Source: Myxococcales bacterium
GTDB lineage: Bacteria > Myxococcota > Polyangia > Fen-1088
Assembly: GCA_003159055.1 (NCBI GenBank)
Contig: PMLH01000579.1
Span: 1-17,102, forward strand
Direction of reading: 5' to 3'
Length of the DNA stretch: 17,102 nt
Position numbers and translations under genes: made by a program. Below are positions 7,959-16,694 of this stretch, in pieces. The notes under the pieces were generated by a model. That model did not search any database. It saw nothing but the letters and a program-made list of their open reading frames with translations, and was not told the DNA's origin. Numbering within the stretch: position 1 is the first letter of the stretch; every line of letters begins with the position of its first letter.

Positions 7959-8017
7959 TCGCCCGGTCAGACGACCGTCGCCTCGTTGCCACGCAAGCCG
8001 CGACCTCGGCAGAGAGC

Positions 8018-9619
8018 CTACTTGGCTTCCATCTCGCTTGCCGCGAGCAAAATCGCACACAGTCCGTGCGGCGAATTCGAGAGCGTCGCCTGGTTGATGT
8101 AACCCGCGTAGCTCGTCTGTACGCCCATGCCTTGCACGGCACCGTTGATGGTCGGCAGGCCCTTGCTGTCGGTGCTGACCTTGGTCTTGAGGCCCTGCCA
8201 GCCCTTGTCGGCCATGGCAAGGTAGCTGGAATCGAGGTAGCCGCGATCGACGCCGACCTTGAGGGCATAGACGAACATGCCGCTCGCCGAGGTTTCCAGC
8301 CAGTTGTCGGTCTTGCTGCCCTGATCGACGACCTGGTACCAAAGTCCAGTCGCGGAATCCTGCCTGGGTATCAGGCCCGCTGCCAGCCCGGTGAGAATCT
8401 TCAACATCTCGCTGCGGCCGCTGTGGTCGGCCGGCAAATCGCCGAGCGTGTCGACCAGCGACATCGCATACCAGCCGAGAGCACGTCCCCAGATGCACGG
8501 CGAGCGCCCCGTGGTTGGGTCGGCCCAAGCGGCCTTCTGGCCGGCGGCGCTATCGTCCCAGGCGTGGTACAGGAACCCAGTGTCGGCGTCGCGCACGTGC
8601 TGGGCAATCAGAAGAATCTGTTCCACCACGGTGTCGGCACAAAACGTCCCGCATGTGCCGAACACGGCTCCGTAGCGGGCGAGGAAGGGCTCGCCCATGT
8701 AGATGCTGTCGAGCCACATTTGGTTGGGATATGACTGTTTGTGCCAAAAGCCTTGGTCGGCATTGCGTGGAAAGCTGTCGTATCGTGTGCGAATGCTGGC
8801 GGCAGCGGTCTGGTATTTGACCGCTTGGGTTTGTTGGTAGAGGAACGGCAGCAGGACCGACGGTTGAATGTTGTCCAGGCTGTACGTAGAATCAATGTTC
8901 ACCACGCCAGCGTCGGTCACGTTTTCGTCGACGTACTTCTTGATGTAGTCGAGATAGCGGGAATCACTCGTGTAGCGGTACACCTGCTCCATCCCTCGCA
9001 GCACGATGCCGTGATTGTATTCCCAGCCGCTGCTGCCGCCGATAGCGGCGGGATCCGGCCAGCGACTGATGACTGCATCCGCGAAACGAACCGCCAGCGA
9101 GTCGGCAGGTAGCTTCTTGGCGGTGGTGCCGCCTGCTTCGGCGGGAGCGGCGCCAGCGGCATCCGCCTTCGTGCCGCCCGAACCTGAGGTTCCGCCCGAG
9201 CCGACGCCTCCCCCCACGCCAGCACTGCCGGCCTTTCCACCCGTGCCGGGGCCAAAGCCACCAGAACCCACGGCACCACCGGAACCAGCACCGCCAGACG
9301 CAGTGCCACCACCGCTGCCAAGGCTTCCGCCCGATGCCGTCGCGCCTCCCTTGCCGCCGGTCGGGCTAGCCCCGCTGCTGCCGCCGCCCGAGCCCCCACC
9401 TCCGCCGCCCTGCAGGCCAACAGCACCGCCAGTTTGGCCGGCTCCGCCTGAGCCGAGGCTGGCGCCCGCGATGCCGCCACTGCCCGCCGCCGCAGGGGTG
9501 GCGTCGGCAACGTCCGCCGCGTCCCGCGTCGCGGTCTCACCCTTGCTGCAGCCGCTTGCGCCCCAAAGTGATGCCATCAGCGACCAACACAAGATCGACT
9601 GCCATCGATAGCTCAGCAC
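8018..9619 (-). CDS. Putative unsaturated rhamnogalacturonyl hydrolase (GH105/GH88-type) on a Gly-rich lipoprotein stalk
   Basis: I prefer GTG 9619 as start because GGGAG lies 5 bp upstream; the in-frame ATG at 9631 has no ribosome site. This gives 533 residues. A signal sequence ends in A-S-G-C (Cys24), suggesting a lipoprotein. Residues about 42-165 are a striking Gly/Ser/Ala spacer. The catalytic part (about 172-533) has the alpha/alpha-barrel signatures of GH105: W-E-Y-N-H-G-I near 199, S-L-D-N-I-Q-P near 247, F-W-H-K...Y-P-N-Q-M-W-L-D near 292-304, and W-G-R-A-L-G-W-Y-A-M near 377-386. The Asp of S-L-D-N and the Asp of M-W-L-D correspond to the two key acidic residues of Bacillus YteR (Asp88 and Asp143 in my memory of that enzyme). 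The family removes unsaturated uronic acid from pectic oligosaccharides. Exact substrate unproven; display on the cell surface is inferred. Confidence 0.87.
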   Translation of the reverse strand: MLSYRWQSILCWSLMASLWGASGCSKGETATRDAADVADATPAAAGSGGIAGASLGSGGAGQTGGAVGLQGGGGGGSGGGSSGASPTGGKGGATASGGSLGSGGGTASGGAGSGGAVGSGGFGPGTGGKAGSAGVGGGVGSGGTSGSGGTKADAAGAAPAEAGGTTAKKLPADSLAVRFADAVISRWPDPAAIGGSSGWEYNHGIVLRGMEQVYRYTSDSRYLDYIKKYVDENVTDAGVVNIDSTYSLDNIQPSVLLPFLYQQTQAVKYQTAAASIRTRYDSFPRNADQGFWHKQSYPNQMWLDSIYMGEPFLARYGAVFGTCGTFCADTVVEQILLIAQHVRDADTGFLYHAWDDSAAGQKAAWADPTTGRSPCIWGRALGWYAMSLVDTLGDLPADHSGRSEMLKILTGLAAGLIPRQDSATGLWYQVVDQGSKTDNWLETSASGMFVYALKVGVDRGYLDSSYLAMADKGWQGLKTKVSTDSKGLPTINGAVQGMGVQTSYAGYINQATLSNSPHGLCAILLAASEMEAK

Positions 9620-9673
9620 TTGGACTCCCATGGTGGCAGTGGCGCCAACTGCGAGCTTGGCTCATTTCCGGCG

Positions 9674-9699
9674 AGTGTTGGTCTGACCAAAAGTGTTGG
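9674..9699 (-). promoter_or_regulatory. FadR/GntR-type palindrome flanked by direct repeats, upstream of the glycosidase gene
   Basis: TTGGTCTGACCAA at 9678-9690 is a perfect palindrome around one central base. It fits the T-N-G-T-N3-A-C-N-A pattern bound by FadR-subfamily GntR regulators, which include hexuronate regulators. An 8-mer AGTGTTGG occurs at 9674-9681 and again at 9692-9699, 18 bp apart. The site lies 58 bp upstream of GTG 9619. It is also just downstream of the aromatic fusion's stop codon, but it has no T-tract suited to a terminator. Confidence 0.42.
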
Positions 9700-9727
9700 C
9701 ATTTCGGACCACGCCGAGCGCAGCCAA

Positions 9728-11758
9728 CTACACGCGCACCCGCGCGAGCCCGTCCATCAGCGAAGCAAATTCGGGATAGGTCAGACTCTGGTCTCCGTCG
9801 GAAAGCGCCTTGTCGGGGTCGGGATGGACTTCGATGGACACGCCGTGAGCACCGCAAGCTCGCGCCGCCCACGCCATGGGCGCCACGTAGGCACGGCGCC
9901 CTGTACCGTGGCTCGGGTCAACCACGATGGGCAAGTGGGTTCGCTCGCGCAACACCACCACCGCCGACAAGTCCAGCGTGTTGCGGGTCGCGCTTTCGAA
10001 GGTTCGAATGCCGCGCTCGCACAGCACGACCTGGCCGTTGCCTTGCGCGAGAATGTACTCGGCGGCAGCCAACCACTCTTCGATGGTGCTCGACATCCCG
10101 CGCTTGAGCAGCACCGGCCGATCGACTTTGCCGACGGCGTTCAGCAAGGCGAAGTTCTGCATGTTGCGGGCGCCGATTTGCAGCATGTCGGATTTCTCGG
10201 CCACCGCGTGCACCTGCTCGGGCGACATCACCTCGGTGACGATGGGCAGCCCCGCCGCCTTGCCCGCCGCCGCCAGCATCTCGAGCCCGTCCAGGCCCAG
10301 TCCCTGGAAGGCATAGGGGCCGGTGCGCGGCTTGAAAACGCCGCCGCGCAAGATGTGCGCGCCCTTCTCGCGAACGTAGAGCGCGGTCTTGTGGATCATC
10401 TCGGGCGATTCCACCGAACAAGGCCCTGCCATTACGACGAAACCGTCGCCGCCGATCAGATGATCGCCGACCCGCACGATGGTGTCCGCCGATCGGGTGT
10501 CGCGCGACACCAGCTTGTAGTGCTTGGAGGCGTGCACCGAAGGCTTGGGCGGCAGCGCCTGCAGTTCGCCCGCGCTTGGCTCCGCGGACGGCTTGAGGTC
10601 GGAAGCCTGCGCCGCCTGGGGTGTGGCCTTGGCTGGATAGCAGCCGAGCACCTTCAGATAGAGCGCCTCGGCCCGCAAGGCATCGATCGCGGCGGACACG
10701 CGTGCGTCGGCCACATTGCCCTCGAAGTCGATGAAGAACATGTATTCCCATGGCCGGTTGGGACGCGGGCGCGATTCCAGCTTGGTCATGGAAAGCCCGT
10801 ATTCGCCCAGCACCTGCAGGCAGCGAAGCAGCGCCCCTTTTTCGTGCCGCGTGGAAAGGATCAGGCTGGTCTTGCACGCGACGCGCGGATCGACGGCCAA
10901 GGGCGCGCGCGCCAGCGCCACATAGCGCATGAGAATCTCATCCTGATTGCCGATGTCACTGCGTACGATGGTGAGGCCGTGCGCCCGCGCCGCCTCGGGC
11001 GAGCCGATGGCGGCAACGGTGGGATCCTTGGATTCCGCCACGGCGCGCATGGCATCGCGCGAATCCGCGAACGGTATGGTCTGAACCTGCGGCAGTCCGT
11101 CGATGAAAGCCGAGCACTGTTCGAGCGCAAGCGGATGGGACGAGATCCGGCGCAGCGCCGGCAGCGGCACATCGGACGTCGCGGCCAGACACAGCGCGAT
11201 CTTGAACGAGTCCTCGCCCACGATGTGCAGGTCGCGCTCGCGAAGCACGTCGTAGACCTGGTTCATGCTGCCCGCGATGGTATTTTCGATCGGCAAGAAT
11301 GCCAGGTCCACCTGCCCCGCGATGAGCTGCTCGATGACCTGCGAAAGCGAGGCCAACCCGATGAAATGGCCGGTCAGGCCTTGGCGCGAGACATATTGTT
11401 CGGCCGCCAGTTGGTTGTAGGTCAGCGGCTGCCCTTGGTAGGCCACCGTGATGTGGCTGCGCTCGCTGTCGATGAGCGAGGCAACCTGCCGGCTGACCGA
11501 GTAGTCGATGATCTCCGAGAAAATCTTGCGCAACAGTGGACCGGAAATGCCAAGCGAATTGGCCAGCGACTCGACCCGGGCCAACACCTCGCGCTCGCGC
11601 TCCGGGTCGCGGATGGCGCTCGCCTTCTCGGCCTTTGCCTTGGCGATAAGTCCCACGGTTTCCAGTCGGCGCGCCAGCAACCGGACGATGTCGTCATCGG
11701 TTTTGTCGAGTTGCTGGCGAAGCTCGGCGAGGGGTTGGGCAGGATTTTCGTTGGTCAT
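9728..11758 (-). CDS. pheA-aroF: Trifunctional chorismate mutase / prephenate dehydratase (ACT) / DAHP synthase fusion
   Basis: One 676-residue frame joins three enzymes. Residues 10-91 are an AroQ chorismate mutase with R14, R31, K42, D51, R54, E55, S87 and Q91, matching E. coli PheA R11, R28, K39, D48, R51, E52, S84 and Q88 at a constant offset of three. Residues 103-290 are prephenate dehydratase, with P-I-E-N near 156. Residues 295-375 are an ACT domain with the Phe-binding G-A-L (308-310) and E-S-R-P (328-331). After an Ala/Pro linker (376-411), residues 412-676 are a class I-beta DAHP synthase with G-P-C-S-V-E (445-450) and K-P-R-T-G-P (476-481). C447, H617, E643 and D654 match the metal ligands of the Thermotoga enzyme (C102, H272, E298, D309) at a constant offset of 345. 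That enzyme's N-terminal regulatory domain is missing here. It should act in the cytosol on erythrose-4-phosphate plus PEP, and on chorismate and prephenate. I chose ATG 11758; GTG 11779 would add seven residues. Confidence 0.95.
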   Translation of the reverse strand: MTNENPAQPLAELRQQLDKTDDDIVRLLARRLETVGLIAKAKAEKASAIRDPEREREVLARVESLANSLGISGPLLRKIFSEIIDYSVSRQVASLIDSERSHITVAYQGQPLTYNQLAAEQYVSRQGLTGHFIGLASLSQVIEQLIAGQVDLAFLPIENTIAGSMNQVYDVLRERDLHIVGEDSFKIALCLAATSDVPLPALRRISSHPLALEQCSAFIDGLPQVQTIPFADSRDAMRAVAESKDPTVAAIGSPEAARAHGLTIVRSDIGNQDEILMRYVALARAPLAVDPRVACKTSLILSTRHEKGALLRCLQVLGEYGLSMTKLESRPRPNRPWEYMFFIDFEGNVADARVSAAIDALRAEALYLKVLGCYPAKATPQAAQASDLKPSAEPSAGELQALPPKPSVHASKHYKLVSRDTRSADTIVRVGDHLIGGDGFVVMAGPCSVESPEMIHKTALYVREKGAHILRGGVFKPRTGPYAFQGLGLDGLEMLAAAGKAAGLPIVTEVMSPEQVHAVAEKSDMLQIGARNMQNFALLNAVGKVDRPVLLKRGMSSTIEEWLAAAEYILAQGNGQVVLCERGIRTFESATRNTLDLSAVVVLRERTHLPIVVDPSHGTGRRAYVAPMAWAARACGAHGVSIEVHPDPDKALSDGDQSLTYPEFASLMDGLARVRV

Positions 11759-11769
11759 GGAAAGCGGAC

Positions 11770-11803
11770 AGCATAGCACCTCTATGCTCTGGGAAGACCC
11801 AGA
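11770..11803 (-). promoter_or_regulatory. Two abutting inverted repeats in the leader of the aromatic fusion gene
   Basis: AGCATAG (11770-11776) pairs exactly with CTATGCT (11782-11788) around a 5-base loop. TCTGGG (11788-11793) pairs with CCCAGA (11798-11803) around AAGA. Both lie between 12 and 45 bases upstream of ATG 11758. On the minus strand the first loop reads AGGTG and holds the alternative GTG start. A structured leader or operator is possible; no T-tract or known riboswitch pattern is seen. Confidence 0.4.
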
Positions 11804-11848
11804 CCGAAGTCCGCGAAGAACCGTGATCGGCGCGGTTGGCCCCTTCCC

Positions 11849-11863
11849 GGGCGCAGCGCGCCC
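11849..11863 (-). terminator. Short GC-rich hairpin after the RCC1-like gene
   Basis: GGGCGC (11849-11854) pairs with GCGCCC (11858-11863) around three bases, starting 7 bases past the stop codon of the RCC1-like gene. All six pairs are G-C, but no T-tract follows, so it is at best a weak or factor-assisted terminator. Confidence 0.22.
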
Positions 11864-11870
11864 CCAGGGC

Positions 11871-13436
11871 CTACATCGCGTTGCAGTTGACCGTGACGAT
11901 GCTCGTGTCGTTGTGATAGACGCCGTCGCTGGTCAGGAAGCGAGGGCCATTGTTGCCGTTGAGTGACGGCCCGGCCCATCCGATGGCGAGCACATTGGTC
12001 TGGCCAAAGTTGGAAGCATACTTCTGGTCGCCATAGCCCCAAGTCCACATGGTGGCTGTCGAACGCAGAACCGCGAAGGATGCCCCTCCCGGCACGATTT
12101 GGGATACGCCATCCAGAACCGCACCGCTTTCTACGACGACAGTCGTTGGACTGAGGATAGGATCGGTCGCTACGTTCACGCCGGCCTGTCCATAGTTGTT
12201 TTGTCCCCAGCATTTCACGTTCTCACCTTCCAACGCGCAAACGGTTGCGTTGTTGCTGTTGGGTGCAAGTGCAATCGCGGTCGGATTGCTCAGACCAACC
12301 ACCTTGGTGGGGTACTGCCTGGTGGTGGTGTCCCCCTGCCCGAGCGCGCCATCGCCGTTCAATCCCCAGCACCACACTGCATTCGGGGTGCCGGCCACAA
12401 GCGCACATGCTTGGGTCCGACCAAGCGCGGCCGAGATGACGCCAGTCAGGGGTGCCGCGCCATCCGTGGTGATCGCCTGCGCATACCCCGTCGCCAGGGC
12501 CGTGCCCTTGTTCACGAGCCAGGCCAGATTACCCCAGCACCAGAGCTTGCTGTCGGTGGTCACTGCGCATGAGGAATTGGTGGCGAGACCTGGCACCAGC
12601 GCGACTGCATTCGCCAAAGGCGTTGAGGCAGCGGTAAGAACAGGCGTAGCTCGAAAGAGCACGGCGACAGTCGTCGTCGTGCCATTGCCCAATTGGCCAT
12701 ATTGGTTCCCGGAGGATGTGTTGGTTTGCCAGCACTCGACGGTACCATTCGCGAGAACCGCGCATCCGTGGTAGCTCCCCTGCTGCATGTCAAGCACTCC
12801 AGCCAGAGGCGTTCCCGTGCTCGCCTCGAACACGGTCTGGGGACTTGTCGGAGACGACTCGTCGATAAGGATTCCATCCCAGCGCATCACGTATGTCCCG
12901 AATAGTCCCTTGATACAGCTAAGCCCAAGGCCGCCGTCGTAAGTCGGCTGGCTCACCTCGACCGGACGATCCGCCGGCACGTCGGGCACGGAACTGCTGA
13001 CATCCGGCAATCCCTGCGTGTCAACCGGTGTTTCCACTGGCGCATCGGGCCGGGTATCGGGCGGAGGAGGAAGATCTCCCGTCTCTTTCAAGTCAGGCGC
13101 CACATCCGCGACCGTGTTGCTCCCGTCGGTTCGAGGGCTTGTGCCCACGTCTGGTCCGCCCTCAACACCTGTGTCCATGACCGTCCCGTTCGAGTCGAGT
13201 CCAGGGCTCGCGCCAAAATCCAATCCACCATCGCTCCCCACGACTCCTCCGGTGCTGCTGGTTGTCGAAGCATCGAGGCGCGAAGCTAGGCCGCCCGCTC
13301 CGCCCAGTCCACCATCAATGCCAGGCTTTGGAGCACTGCCGCCGGTCCCAGCGTCGCTGGAGGTCGTCGAAGACGAGCAACCGCCTAGCAGGACGGACAC
13401 GGTGCAGACAACAAGATAGATTCCGATCATGCGCAT
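11871..13436 (-). CDS. RCC1-like beta-propeller lipoprotein
   Basis: Start ATG 13436 (521 residues) is set by GGGGGAG at 13444-13450, seven bases upstream; the open frame to 13538 is ignored. Residues 1-20 are a lipoprotein signal ending L-G-G-C (Cys20). Residues 21-170 are a low-complexity spacer, Gly/Ser/Thr-rich first and then rich in Asp, Pro and Val. Residues about 174-521 contain degenerate RCC1 repeats. Four repeats show C-A-V/L...C-W (C225/C235, C290/C300, C344/C356, C400/C409), with W-G-x-N and G-Q-L-G or G-Q-x-G turns. A fifth, near 450-467, keeps W-T-W-G but lacks the Cys pair. Paired Cys in each blade suggests one disulfide per repeat and an exported propeller. RCC1 folds bind proteins, but the partner here is unknown; a nucleotide-exchange role is not implied outside the cell. 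Confidence 0.88.
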   Translation of the reverse strand: MRMIGIYLVVCTVSVLLGGCSSSTTSSDAGTGGSAPKPGIDGGLGGAGGLASRLDASTTSSTGGVVGSDGGLDFGASPGLDSNGTVMDTGVEGGPDVGTSPRTDGSNTVADVAPDLKETGDLPPPPDTRPDAPVETPVDTQGLPDVSSSVPDVPADRPVEVSQPTYDGGLGLSCIKGLFGTYVMRWDGILIDESSPTSPQTVFEASTGTPLAGVLDMQQGSYHGCAVLANGTVECWQTNTSSGNQYGQLGNGTTTTVAVLFRATPVLTAASTPLANAVALVPGLATNSSCAVTTDSKLWCWGNLAWLVNKGTALATGYAQAITTDGAAPLTGVISAALGRTQACALVAGTPNAVWCWGLNGDGALGQGDTTTRQYPTKVVGLSNPTAIALAPNSNNATVCALEGENVKCWGQNNYGQAGVNVATDPILSPTTVVVESGAVLDGVSQIVPGGASFAVLRSTATMWTWGYGDQKYASNFGQTNVLAIGWAGPSLNGNNGPRFLTSDGVYHNDTSIVTVNCNAM

Positions 13437-13658
13437 ATTCGTACTCCCCCTTGTTTCGTGGACGGCCGCACGGGGCCTCGGCAGGTTATGATGCGAACCG
13501 TATGCTATCGATTCAACGGATGCAGAAGGCTGGAACACCGTTTACGACTCTGTTACATCCCGGACACAGACTTCGACCTGCCCGGGGTTGGCGGCACGAG
13601 CCCGACCTGCCACACGTTCCAGCGAACGCCCGCGACCGGCAAAAACCAGTTGAACTCT
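13437..13658 (-). other. Intergenic region between the kinase and RCC1-like genes
   Basis: This 222-bp gap separates two minus-strand genes. It holds the ribosome site of the RCC1-like gene (13444-13450) and a candidate promoter (13488-13516). I see no credible small gene, RNA gene or T-tailed hairpin after the kinase stop codon. Confidence 0.6.
13488..13516 (-). promoter_or_regulatory. Candidate sigma-70-type promoter of the RCC1-like gene
   Basis: On the minus strand TTGAAT (13511-13516, four of six) and CATCAT (13488-13493, four of six) are 17 bp apart. The leader to ATG 13436 would be about 45 nt and would include the strong GGGGGAG site. Neither hexamer is strong, so the spacing carries most of the weight. 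Confidence 0.3.
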
Positions 13659-16616
13659 CTAGGCCTGCACAGCCGTCTGCTTGAAATAGCTTCGCAGAAA
13701 CGCGCGAACCCGACTCAATTCCGCTTCCATCGCCTGCACCTCGCCCGACAGCCCCTGCAACTGGCTATCGCGCGCCATGCGCTCGATCTGTGCCGCGAGT
13801 TGCTCCAGCCCGACGAAGCCGAGGTTGCCGCTCGATCCCTTGATCGCGTGGGCCATGCCGTAGGCGGCCTCGGCGTCGCGGCTCTCTATCGCGCGCGCCA
13901 GATCTCCAATGCGCTTCTCCGTGTTGCGCTCGAACGACTGCAACAACATGGTGTGGCTGTCACTCGATGCCGAACCGAGTAGCTGCGCCATGTCTCTGAA
14001 ACGGGCCCTGTCCAAGTTCGGTTTCGAGGCTGGCGATCTTGACTCGGCCGCCGACGTTCCGGCCGCCGACGTTCCTGGCACGCACGCCTGGGTGAGCCGC
14101 ACGATCTCGCGCAGCAGCTCCGGACGGCTGAACGGTTTGCCCAGGTAGCCGTCCATGCCGGCAGACAGGCAATGCTCTGCATCGCCCACCAGAGAATTGG
14201 CAGTCAGCGCGAGGATCGGCAGGTGACCGCCCTTGGTCTTTTCTGTGGCGCGAACGCTCGCCGTGGCTGCGAATCCATCGAGCCCCGGCATCTGGCAGTC
14301 CATGATGACCAAGTCGAACGATCCATACTCGATCGCGGCGAGCGCCTTGCGTCCGTCGGCGACCACGGTGACGGTGGCGCCGGCCTCCTCCAGCATTCGC
14401 CGCGCGACCAGCTGGTTCACCTCATTGTCCTCGGCGAGCAACACGCGCAGCGGGAAGGGCAAGGTGTCGGCCTCGGGCGCGTTGTCCTTGGGCGGCGAGA
14501 CGGAGTGACGGGTAACCAGGACACCCGAACGTCCGGCACGCTGGTTTTCCAAGACCATCCCCAAGACCTTCGCGACAAGCTCGCTGCGCGCAGGCTTGAC
14601 CAGATAGCCGTCGCACGTCCCGGCCACCAATGACGGTCCCTCGGGGCTATCCGGACGCAACACCAACGGCGTCAACATCACGATACCCGTGCCAGCGCAA
14701 CGGGAGTCGGCTCGCAGAACCTTCGCGAGCCGCTCGCCGCCCAGGCCGGGCAGGTGCAGGTCGATGAGAGCGAGGTCGAAGGCACGCCCGTCCTCGAGAG
14801 ATGCCCCGGTGGCGCTGATAGCTTCTTCCCCCGAAGCAGCTGCGTAGACTTCGAGCCCGAGACCACTGAGCTGTTTTTCCAGCGCAGCTCGTACCAGGGC
14901 ACTGTCGTCAACCACCAGACAGCGCTTACCAGTCAGGGTCGCGGCCGACGCCGGCACCATTCGGTTCTCGTCAATCGGCAAGGCGACCGTCACGGTCAAC
15001 GTGGCGCCCTGCCCTGGTCGGCTTTTCAGAACGATCTGTCCGCCCATGCCTTCGACGATGCGCTTGCACAGCGCCAGGCCAAGGCCGGTGCCGCCGTGCT
15101 TGCGCGAGGTGGAAGCATCGGCTTGCGTAAACGGCTGAAACAGACGTTCCTGGGCCTCTTCCGGGATGCCTTCGCCCGTGTCGCAAATCGCAATCGACAG
15201 CACCACCCTTCCGCCTTCGCGCCTGATCTGCTTGGCTTCGATCAGGATGTGCCCCTTCGACGTGAACTTGACCGCGTTGCTCACCAGATTGCCGAGCACC
15301 TGGCGCAATCTGCCCGGATCGCCAAGAAGCCCCGTCGGCAGCTCCGGATCCAAGTCCACCACCAGCTCGACGTCCGCCGGCGAAGCCTTGGTGCCGTAGA
15401 ACTCGACCACGTCGAAAATCACCGCGTGCAGATCGAAAGGAATCGATTCGATCTGCAATCGCCCGGCCTCCATCTTCGAGAAGTCGAGGATGTCATTGAG
15501 GATGGAAAGCAGAAGGTCACCACAGCGGGTGATGGAGTCGACGTACTCCTGCTGGGCCGAGCTGAGCGGTGAGCGCGAAAGCAGCTCGGCCAAGCCGAGC
15601 ATGCCATTGAGGGGGGTTCGAATTTCGTGACTCATGTTGGCCAAGAACTGTGATTTGACCAGGGCCGCGTCCAGGGCGGCATCGCGTGCGACGGCCAGTT
15701 CTTGGTTCCTGCGCTCGAGCTCCGCGGCCGTGATTCGAAGCGCCGCCTCGACCCGCTTCCGCTCGGTGATGTCCACCACCACGACGAGAATCAAGGAATC
15801 GCGTGAGAGCGAAAGGGTTTCGGTCGAGACCAGACCATCGCGAATCTCCCCGGACCGAGTGCAGAGCTGAACCTCGACGTTGCGCGGTTGACTGCCGTGC
15901 AGAAGCGCATCGAGGAGAATATCCTTCTGCTTTAGGTCGGCGAACAGGTTGAGCTCGGTCGGCCGCTTGCCGATCGCCTCCTCCCGCGAATAGCCAAGAA
16001 CGTCGAGAAACGCTTGATTCACGTCGAAGACCGTCAGGGCGTCGACACTGATCAAGGCCATCAGTGCAGGGCTGCCGTGAAATGCTTTGGAGAACTTCTC
16101 CTCGGAAATCCGCAGTCCGGCGATGTCCTTGCAGACACCGAAGATCACCGGTCGACCGTTCCAGCTGCCGCGTACCACGCGGGTTTCCACCGGGATCAAC
16201 GTACCGTCCCTGGCTTCGATGGGCAGCGGGCAATACTCGACCACGCCGGCCAGGAGATCCATCATCATGGCAAGTGCCTTGGCCTGGTCGTCTTTCGAGT
16301 GAAGCGACTGGGCCGATCGCCCGCGCAGCTCTTCCTCGCTGTAGCCGAGACGTTGGGTGACGGTCCGGTTCACCTTCAAGATGCGCCCCTGTTCGTCAAG
16401 CACGAACAGGAAGTCGTCGATGGTGTCGAAGAACTGGCGAAAATTCTCCTCGCTTTGCTTGAGCGCGCGGTCGGCCTCCTCGTGCACCTCGATCGTCCGC
16501 AGGCGATCCGCGCTGTGCGCATACGAACGATTCCACCATCGGCCAAGGCCCCGCCAAAGCCCGATGGCTGCGAGACAGGCTGCCGCGCCGGCTAACCAAG
16601 CGGGAATCGTCTGCAC
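13659..16616 (-). CDS. Hybrid sensor histidine kinase: TM-PAS-PAS-HisKA-HATPase-REC-REC-HPt
   Basis: Start GTG 16616 (985 residues) is preceded by AAGGAG with a 10-base spacer; the frame stays open further upstream but runs antisense to leuA. One membrane segment lies at about 4-24. Two PAS domains follow (about 53-168 and 170-285), then a coiled region (288-320). The HisKA box S-H-E-I-R-T-P has phospho-acceptor H330. The ATPase domain has N447, D-T-G-E-G (479-483) and G-G-T-G-L-G-L (508-514). Receiver 1 has D619 and K674; receiver 2 has D773 and K827. The HPt domain has H923 in H-A-I-K-G-S-S-G-N. All phosphorelay residues are present, so a His-Asp-His relay of the BarA/ArcB kind is expected. 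No separate response regulator is adjacent, so the output partner is unknown. With one N-terminal anchor and no large periplasmic loop, it probably senses a cytosolic or membrane signal through the PAS domains. Confidence 0.93.
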   Translation of the reverse strand: MQTIPAWLAGAAACLAAIGLWRGLGRWWNRSYAHSADRLRTIEVHEEADRALKQSEENFRQFFDTIDDFLFVLDEQGRILKVNRTVTQRLGYSEEELRGRSAQSLHSKDDQAKALAMMMDLLAGVVEYCPLPIEARDGTLIPVETRVVRGSWNGRPVIFGVCKDIAGLRISEEKFSKAFHGSPALMALISVDALTVFDVNQAFLDVLGYSREEAIGKRPTELNLFADLKQKDILLDALLHGSQPRNVEVQLCTRSGEIRDGLVSTETLSLSRDSLILVVVVDITERKRVEAALRITAAELERRNQELAVARDAALDAALVKSQFLANMSHEIRTPLNGMLGLAELLSRSPLSSAQQEYVDSITRCGDLLLSILNDILDFSKMEAGRLQIESIPFDLHAVIFDVVEFYGTKASPADVELVVDLDPELPTGLLGDPGRLRQVLGNLVSNAVKFTSKGHILIEAKQIRREGGRVVLSIAICDTGEGIPEEAQERLFQPFTQADASTSRKHGGTGLGLALCKRIVEGMGGQIVLKSRPGQGATLTVTVALPIDENRMVPASAATLTGKRCLVVDDSALVRAALEKQLSGLGLEVYAAASGEEAISATGASLEDGRAFDLALIDLHLPGLGGERLAKVLRADSRCAGTGIVMLTPLVLRPDSPEGPSLVAGTCDGYLVKPARSELVAKVLGMVLENQRAGRSGVLVTRHSVSPPKDNAPEADTLPFPLRVLLAEDNEVNQLVARRMLEEAGATVTVVADGRKALAAIEYGSFDLVIMDCQMPGLDGFAATASVRATEKTKGGHLPILALTANSLVGDAEHCLSAGMDGYLGKPFSRPELLREIVRLTQACVPGTSAAGTSAAESRSPASKPNLDRARFRDMAQLLGSASSDSHTMLLQSFERNTEKRIGDLARAIESRDAEAAYGMAHAIKGSSGNLGFVGLEQLAAQIERMARDSQLQGLSGEVQAMEAELSRVRAFLRSYFKQTAVQA
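14046..14075 (+). repeat. 15-bp perfect tandem duplication inside the kinase gene
   Basis: GGCCGCCGACGTTCC occurs twice without a gap (14046-14060 and 14061-14075). It keeps frame and encodes G-T-S-A-A twice (residues 848-857) in the linker between the second receiver and the HPt domain. It looks like replication slippage in a tolerant linker. Confidence 0.85.
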
Positions 16617-16625
16617 GTCGAGATG

Positions 16626-16632
16626 TCTCCTT
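16626..16632 (-). promoter_or_regulatory. Ribosome binding site fixing the kinase start
   Basis: On the minus strand this reads AAGGAGA, ten bases before GTG 16616. It decides the start against an upstream open frame of 132 further codons that overlaps leuA. The 78-bp gap to leuA must hold both divergent promoters; I find no convincing -35/-10 pair there. Confidence 0.6.
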
Positions 16633-16694
16633 TTTCGCCTAACCAGAGTATGCTTCGGCCGCCCGTAACTGACGAAGGAAAAACACGAGAAGCC

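Noticed and set aside
7964..7977. Hairpin CGGTC-AGAC-GACCG between the convergent genes
   Set aside because: Only five base pairs and no T-tract on either strand; too weak to call a terminator although the place would suit one.
9620..11776. Plus-strand open frame of about 718 codons
   Set aside because: It is exactly antisense to the aromatic fusion gene, whose catalytic residues and family matches are clear. The product is Arg/His/Gln-rich without recognisable motifs, a typical mirror frame in GC-rich DNA.
11784..11820. Leader peptide gene with F-F-A-D-F
   Set aside because: No ATG, GTG or TTG opens this frame before it and no ribosome site is visible, so it is not annotated as a gene; it is kept only as a hint under the leader finding.
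13437..13538. Upstream extension of the RCC1-like protein
   Set aside because: GGGGGAG and a clean lipoprotein signal define ATG 13436. The extra residues would mask the signal peptide.
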